A stretch of DNA of 64,000 nucleotides from Bacillus sp. DNRA2 (lineage in GTDB: Bacteria; Bacillota; Bacilli; Bacillales; Cytobacillaceae): positions 1 to 64,000 of the forward strand of contig NZ_JABAIT010000006.1 in NCBI RefSeq assembly GCF_012843265.1, given 5' to 3'. The position numbers and the translations under genes were made by a program. Position 1 is the first letter of the stretch; each line of letters starts with the position of its first letter. The notes under the pieces were generated by a model. That model was not told the origin of the DNA and searched no databases. It saw only the letters and a program-made list of their open reading frames with translations. This document shows, one piece after another, positions 59,904 to 64,000 of the stretch.

Positions 59904-60473
59904 GTGTCAGTACAAGTTTGGGAAACCGAATTAGACAATATTTTAAGTAGCTTTTTTAATCAGGTTGATTTGAAATCAGGCAATCTTGTTGTAATTGGCT
60001 GCAGTACAAGCGAAGTCATCGGCCAGCGCATCGGCACAGCTGGATCAACTGAGGTTGCGGAAATGATTTTTCGTGTTTTAACAAAGTATCAAGCGCAAAT
60101 TGGATTCAAGCTGGCATTCCAATGCTGTGAGCATCTAAATCGCGCGCTTGTGATTGAACGGCAAACGGCAATCGAGCGCAATTTCGATGAGGTTTCCGTG
60201 ATTCCGATTCAAAGTGCAGGCGGTGCGATGGCCACTTACGCTTACGCGCATCTCAGCGACCCTGTTATGGTTGAGGCTGTTCAGGCCGAAGCCGGAATCG
60301 ACATTGGTGAAACGATGATTGGCATGCACCTCAAGCGTGTCGCCGTTCCTGTTCGAACCGAGCAGCGGACCGTTGGCTCAGCTCGTGTAATCTTGGCGAA
60401 AACACGGCCAAAACTGATTGGCGGCCCTCGCGCTGTCTACGAGCGCACCGTCGACAACACTACTTGTCACTAA
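59904..60473 (+). CDS. ywlG: YwlG, TIGR01440/UPF0340 family protein
   Basis: A conserved 189-residue cytoplasmic protein of unknown function. Landmarks: LVVIGCSTSEVIGQRIGTAGS (about 28-48), FQCCEHLNRALVIER (about 72-86), VIPIQSAGGAMATYAYAHL (about 99-117) and RAVYERTVDN near the end. The start GTG 59904 follows AAAGGAGGAGGGCCTC. The 124-base gap upstream contains a TGCCCAT...ATGGGCGCA inverted pair around TTTCCGGTAAAACGGAA; whether this leader structure matters is unknown. It is followed by glyA after a long gap. Confidence 0.85.
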   Translation: MSVQVWETELDNILSSFFNQVDLKSGNLVVIGCSTSEVIGQRIGTAGSTEVAEMIFRVLTKYQAQIGFKLAFQCCEHLNRALVIERQTAIERNFDEVSVIPIQSAGGAMATYAYAHLSDPVMVEAVQAEAGIDIGETMIGMHLKRVAVPVRTEQRTVGSARVILAKTRPKLIGGPRAVYERTVDNTTCH

Positions 60474-60572
60474 ATTGATATACAAACCAAAGGTAAGTAC
60501 ACACAGGTACTTATCTTTTCTTTTTTGGGAAAAATAAAACAGTTTGTCGGGCAAGGCTAAGGTTCGAACATA

Positions 60573-60675
60573 GAAATGCATTTACATAGCCTCAAAAAAA
60601 CCGACTCATGTAAATACAAACGCGAAATGCATTTACCTAGCACCAAAAAATCTTACTCAGGTAAATGCAAATGCC
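60573..60675 (+). repeat. 51-bp tandem hairpin pair
   Basis: GAAATGCATTTAC begins at 60573 and 60624 (51 bp). The second unit forms TGCATTTACCTAG...CTCAGGTAAATGCA with a 15-base loop; the first forms a similar hairpin with one change in each arm. The rest of the 60474-60870 gap holds the glyA promoter region and AT-rich sequence. Confidence 0.85.
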
Positions 60676-60825
60676 ACAGAATAACCAAACATTACCTTTT
60701 GTGCCACCCCGAAATCACTATCATTCGGAAATTTTAAAATGTATCCGTTTACTTTTCGCCTAATCTCGCTTTCATTCTTTCTTTTTAGACAAAAACCGTG
60801 TAAAATGTAATAGAATTTTCAAATA

Positions 60826-60838
60826 ATAGTTCGGAAAT
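60826..60838 (-). promoter_or_regulatory. Possible PurR binding half (PurBox) upstream of glyA
   Basis: ATTTCCGAACTAT on the reverse strand matches the PurBox AWWWCCGAACWWT fully. A second, well-spaced box is not evident. glyA is a PurR target in B. subtilis. Confidence 0.4.
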
Positions 60839-60870
60839 AGACTTCGTTTAAATAAAGAAAGGGGATTAAT

Positions 60871-62112
60871 ATGAAAAATTTAGCTCGTCAAGACGAACAA
60901 GTATACCAAGCCATTCAAAAAGAATTAGGACGTCAACGCAACAACATCGAACTAATCGCTTCTGAAAACTTTGTAAGTGAAGCAGTTATGGAAGCACAAG
61001 GTTCCGTTTTAACTAACAAATACGCAGAAGGTTACCCTGGTAAACGCTACTATGGTGGCTGTGAATACGTCGATATCGCAGAGGACATCGCTCGCGATCG
61101 TGCAAAGCAAATTTTCGGAGCAGAGCATGTTAACGTTCAACCGCACTCTGGTGCCCAAGCAAACATGGCTGTTTACTATGCCATCCTACAGCACGGTGAC
61201 ACTGTACTTGGAATGAACCTTTCCATGGGTGGTCACTTAACTCACGGTAGCCCAGTTAACTTCAGTGGTCTACAATTCAACTTCATCGAGTACGGTGTAG
61301 ACAAAGAAACTCACTACATCGATTATGAAGATGTTCGTGCCAAAGCATTAGAGCACAAACCAAAATTAATCGTTGCGGGTGCATCAGCATATCCTCGTGT
61401 CATTGACTTCGCGAAGTTCCGTGAAATCGCTGATGAAGTTGGCGCTTACTTAATGGTTGATATGGCGCACATCGCTGGTCTTGTAGCAGCAGGCTTACAT
61501 CCAAGCCCAGTGCCTTACGCAGAATTCGTAACAACAACTACTCACAAAACGCTTCGCGGACCTCGTGGCGGTATGATCATGTGCCGTGAAGAATTCGCAA
61601 AAGCAATTGATAAATCAATCTTCCCAGGCGTTCAAGGTGGTCCATTAATGCACGTAATCGCTGCAAAAGCAGTAGCATTTGGTGAAGCACTTCAAGACAG
61701 CTTTAAAGATTATGCGAAAAACATCATCACAAACGCTGCCCGCCTCGCTGCTGGCTTGCAAAATGAAGGCATCAACCTTGTATCTGGCGGAACTGACAAC
61801 CACCTATTACTAGTTGACCTGCAATCACTTGATTTAACTGGTAAAGTGGCAGAACACGTTCTTGACCAAATCGGAATTACTGTAAACAAAAATACAATTC
61901 CTTACGATCCAAAAAGCCCGTTCGTAACAAGCGGTATCCGTATCGGTACAGCTGCTGCAACATCTCGTGGCTTCGGCGTAGCGGAAATGGATGAAATCGC
62001 AAGCATCATCGCCCTTGCACTTAAAAATCATGAAGATGAAGCGAAACTTCAAGAAGCAAGTGAGCGCGTTGCAGCTCTAACTGCGAAATTCCCATTATAT
62101 CCAGCATATTAA
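60871..62112 (+). CDS. glyA: Serine hydroxymethyltransferase
   Basis: PLP enzyme converting serine and tetrahydrofolate to glycine and methylene-tetrahydrofolate. The 413-residue protein has [20 protein letters not shown] (about 49-68), [12 protein letters not shown], the Asp of [19 protein letters not shown] (about 195-213) and the PLP Lys226 in [14 protein letters not shown]. The ATG follows AAAGGGGATTAAT. Codon choice is biased toward a restricted set, as in highly expressed genes. Terminated at 62122. Confidence 0.97.
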   Translation: MKNLARQDEQVYQAIQKELGRQRNNIELIASENFVSEAVMEAQGSVLTNKYAEGYPGKRYYGGCEYVDIAEDIARDRAKQIFGAEHVNVQPHSGAQANMAVYYAILQHGDTVLGMNLSMGGHLTHGSPVNFSGLQFNFIEYGVDKETHYIDYEDVRAKALEHKPKLIVAGASAYPRVIDFAKFREIADEVGAYLMVDMAHIAGLVAAGLHPSPVPYAEFVTTTTHKTLRGPRGGMIMCREEFAKAIDKSIFPGVQGGPLMHVIAAKAVAFGEALQDSFKDYAKNIITNAARLAAGLQNEGINLVSGGTDNHLLLVDLQSLDLTGKVAEHVLDQIGITVNKNTIPYDPKSPFVTSGIRIGTAAATSRGFGVAEMDEIASIIALALKNHEDEAKLQEASERVAALTAKFPLYPAY

Positions 62113-62121
62113 TCACAAACA

Positions 62122-62155
62122 CTCGGGATGGTCACAAGACCATCCCGATTTTTGT
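62122..62155 (+). terminator. Terminator of glyA
   Basis: CGGGATGGTC pairs with GACCATCCCG around ACAA, followed by ATTTTTG. Confidence 0.92.
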
Positions 62156-62187
62156 GAAGGTGAGTAAAAAATGTTGATACTTACAGA

Positions 62188-62223
62188 GTTGATTGGAGCG
62201 GAGCGCCCGGAACGGAAATCAAC
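62188..62223 (+). repeat. Family B repeat, short form
   Basis: GTTGATTGGAGCGGAGCGCC joined to CGGAACGGAAATCAAC, 36 bp; same kind of internal deletion as at 2636-2671. Confidence 0.7.
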
Positions 62224-62366
62224 AGCTTGTTAAAAAACTTCAAGCCCCCTTTAACATCTCACAAAAAAATTGATTTTTTTCGCATCATGACGGAAACCAT
62301 AAACATATATTGCAATTACGTGATAAGTGCATAAAGATTGTTGCCTGTTAAAGCTTTTTTCTGTAA

Positions 62367-63065
<699 letters not shown>

Positions 63066-63074
63066 TAACAGTTC

Positions 63075-63113
63075 AAAGAGGCGAATCCGGTAAACGGTGC
63101 AGCCTCTTTTTTG
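63075..63113 (+). terminator. Terminator of upp
   Basis: AAAGAGGC pairs with GCCTCTTT around a 20-base loop, followed by TTTTG. Confidence 0.88.
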
Positions 63114-63185
63114 TCTTTCCAAGAATATCCTGCGCGATTTTGAAAAAAATAAGCACAACAAACACTGTGCGGGAGTTGTCTGACG

Positions 63186-63470
63186 ATGCTAAAAACTAGA
63201 ACGGAGCAGGAATGGGTAACGGATTACATCAAGGGAAAGGAGCATCCGTTGCCAGTTGTGCTTGGCACAAAGGGAACTTGGACCGGCAACGGGAAGCCGA
63301 TGATTATCCTGATTGCCTTTTCACATGAAGATGTTTTGACACTAGGTGAAATTTACGGAGTCGCTCACCATCCTGTCCGGGTCATGGAAGAGAAATCCGT
63401 AACCTACTATGCCATCAATATCATCAATAAGAAAAAAGTGAAGACGATTATTCAAGAGTGGCAAGCTTGA
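63186..63470 (+). CDS. Hypothetical protein, unrecognised
   Basis: I do not recognise this 94-residue protein. It has no signal peptide or clear membrane segment. The middle, KPMIILIAFSHEDVLTLGEIYGVAHHPVRVME (about 37-68, landmarks only), looks like a compact alpha/beta unit and the C-terminus is basic (NKKKVKTIIQEW). The ATG has GGGAG ten bases upstream. Base composition resembles that of its neighbours. It lies between upp and a sigma-54-type thiolase promoter, where B. subtilis has mnaA and the atp operon. Confidence 0.65.
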   Translation: MLKTRTEQEWVTDYIKGKEHPLPVVLGTKGTWTGNGKPMIILIAFSHEDVLTLGEIYGVAHHPVRVMEEKSVTYYAINIINKKKVKTIIQEWQA

Positions 63471-63535
63471 TTGCTTATTTAAAAATAAAGACTGTTTCAT
63501 TACTTTACATGTAGTGTTTCACAACTTAACACTAT

Positions 63536-63592
63536 TTTCCGTTTTTCCGGAAACAAACTTCCGTATTGATGGAAAATTCCATCTTTTCGGAA
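63536..63592 (+). promoter_or_regulatory. Inverted repeats, possible enhancer for a sigma-54 activator
   Basis: TTTCCG/CGGAAA-type pairing at 63536-63553 and a nested palindrome TTCCG...GATGGAA-AA-TTCCATC...CGGAA at 63559-63592. They lie about 120-180 bases upstream of the -24 element, the usual place for enhancer-binding proteins. The rest of the 63471-63884 gap is AT-rich. Confidence 0.5.
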
Positions 63593-63712
63593 AAATATCC
63601 AACTCTATTATCCTCGTAATCATCAATGCTATTATTTTTTTCTGAATCCTAAACCCCGTTATATAGCCATTTTTAGAAAAATATAAAATTCACCGGCATT
63701 CTATTCTTATTT

Positions 63713-63730
63713 TTGGCACGGAACATGCAT
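63713..63730 (+). promoter_or_regulatory. Sigma-54 (SigL) -24/-12 promoter
   Basis: TTGGCACGGAACATGCAT: the GG at 63715-63716 and the GC at 63727-63728 are 12 bases apart, as required, and the flanks fit TTGGCAC-N5-TTGCAT except one base. It lies about 155 bases upstream of the thiolase start. Confidence 0.7.
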
Positions 63731-63884
63731 ATATAAAGGTTAAGAAGAATATAAATCACCTATAACCTTCTGGACAAGAGTAGTACAGACACAGACTGAT
63801 AACGCTTTCATGAATACAACAAGGGTAACCCAGGGGGAAGGTGTCCTACCAGGGAGAAAAAATAGCGAATAGGGGGAATTTGTT

Positions 63885-64000
63885 ATGCGTGAAGTCGTAA
63901 TTGTAAGTGCCGTTCGGACAGCGATTGGAAGTTTCATGGGGTCATTGAGCAACACTCCAGTAACAGAGCTTGGAGCGGTCGTTATTAAAGAAGCGATAAA
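63885..64000 (+). CDS. Acetyl-CoA acetyltransferase (thiolase), 5' part
   Basis: Starts at ATG 63885 after AGGGGGAATTTGTT and runs off the window after about 38 residues. [21 protein letters not shown]...[13 protein letters not shown] is the N-terminus of a biosynthetic/degradative acetoacetyl-CoA thiolase (AtoB/MmgA type). With a sigma-54-type promoter in front, it is probably the first gene of a short-chain acyl or acetoacetate operon. It is distinct from the thiolase at 18134. Confidence 0.85.
   Translation, partial: MREVVIVSAVRTAIGSFMGSLSNTPVTELGAVVIKEAI

Overview
The window is a stretch of chromosome from a spore-forming, low-GC Gram-positive bacterium of the family Bacillaceae. Four things support this: sporulation genes (rsfA, pbpG, spo0F, spoIIR, a YhcN/YlaJ-type lipoprotein), AGGAGG-type ribosome binding sites with frequent TTG/GTG starts, B. 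subtilis-like regulatory logic (pyrG attenuator, Fnr box, 0A box, NagR operators), and a gene order that closely follows the B. subtilis ywfL-to-upp region. The exact genus cannot be read from the sequence. No rRNA, tRNA, transposase, phage gene or CRISPR array was seen.

Layout. 0-7 kb: lipL, rsfA, DUF1450 gene, ywfO, ywgA, ywhB, ywhC, ywhD. 7-11 kb: pbpG (reverse) with a forespore-type promoter, then the polyamine pair speE-speB. 11-15.4 kb: ywiB-argS, a small XapX protein, ywiE-type cardiolipin synthase (reverse). 15.6-27.5 kb: a fatty/branched acyl-CoA degradation region (fadF, thiolase, 3-hydroxyacyl-CoA dehydrogenase, two acyl-CoA dehydrogenases, TetR regulator, icmF) with two putative FadR-like operators. 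28-41 kb: rpoE, pyrG, ywjG, spo0F, fbaA, tal, murA2, glpX, rho, rpmE, tdk and a sporulation lipoprotein. 40.7-45.4 kb (reverse): an anaerobic DMSO-reductase-type molybdoenzyme operon (torD, dmsA, dmsB, polyferredoxin) with an Fnr box; dmsA carries a single-base frameshift and DmsB has a serine in place of one cluster cysteine. 45.8-50.8 kb: prfA-prmC, spoIIR, ywlB, ywlC with a DnaA-box cluster. 50.8-58 kb: an N-acetylglucosamine island (nagB, SIS gene, nagR, nagA reverse; EIIA, antiterminator, EIICB forward) placed between ywlC and mntP, where B. subtilis has none. 58-64 kb: mntP, ywlE, rpiB, ywlG, glyA, upp, a small unknown gene and the start of a thiolase behind a sigma-54-type promoter.

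The most unusual layer is intergenic. Three families of short structured interspersed repeats occur: family A (about 120 bp, six copies, three stems with compensatory changes), family B (126-bp full form plus short deletion forms, ends GTTGATT/AATCAAC) and family C (paired GGGGGACAGTCCCCC palindromes, two copies). In addition at least eight intergenic regions carry tandem arrays, each with its own sequence, whose periods fall into only two classes: 50-52 bp (usually with a hairpin per unit) and 20-21 bp. One 52-bp array sits inside a split family B element. These arrays are the best candidate for something undescribed.
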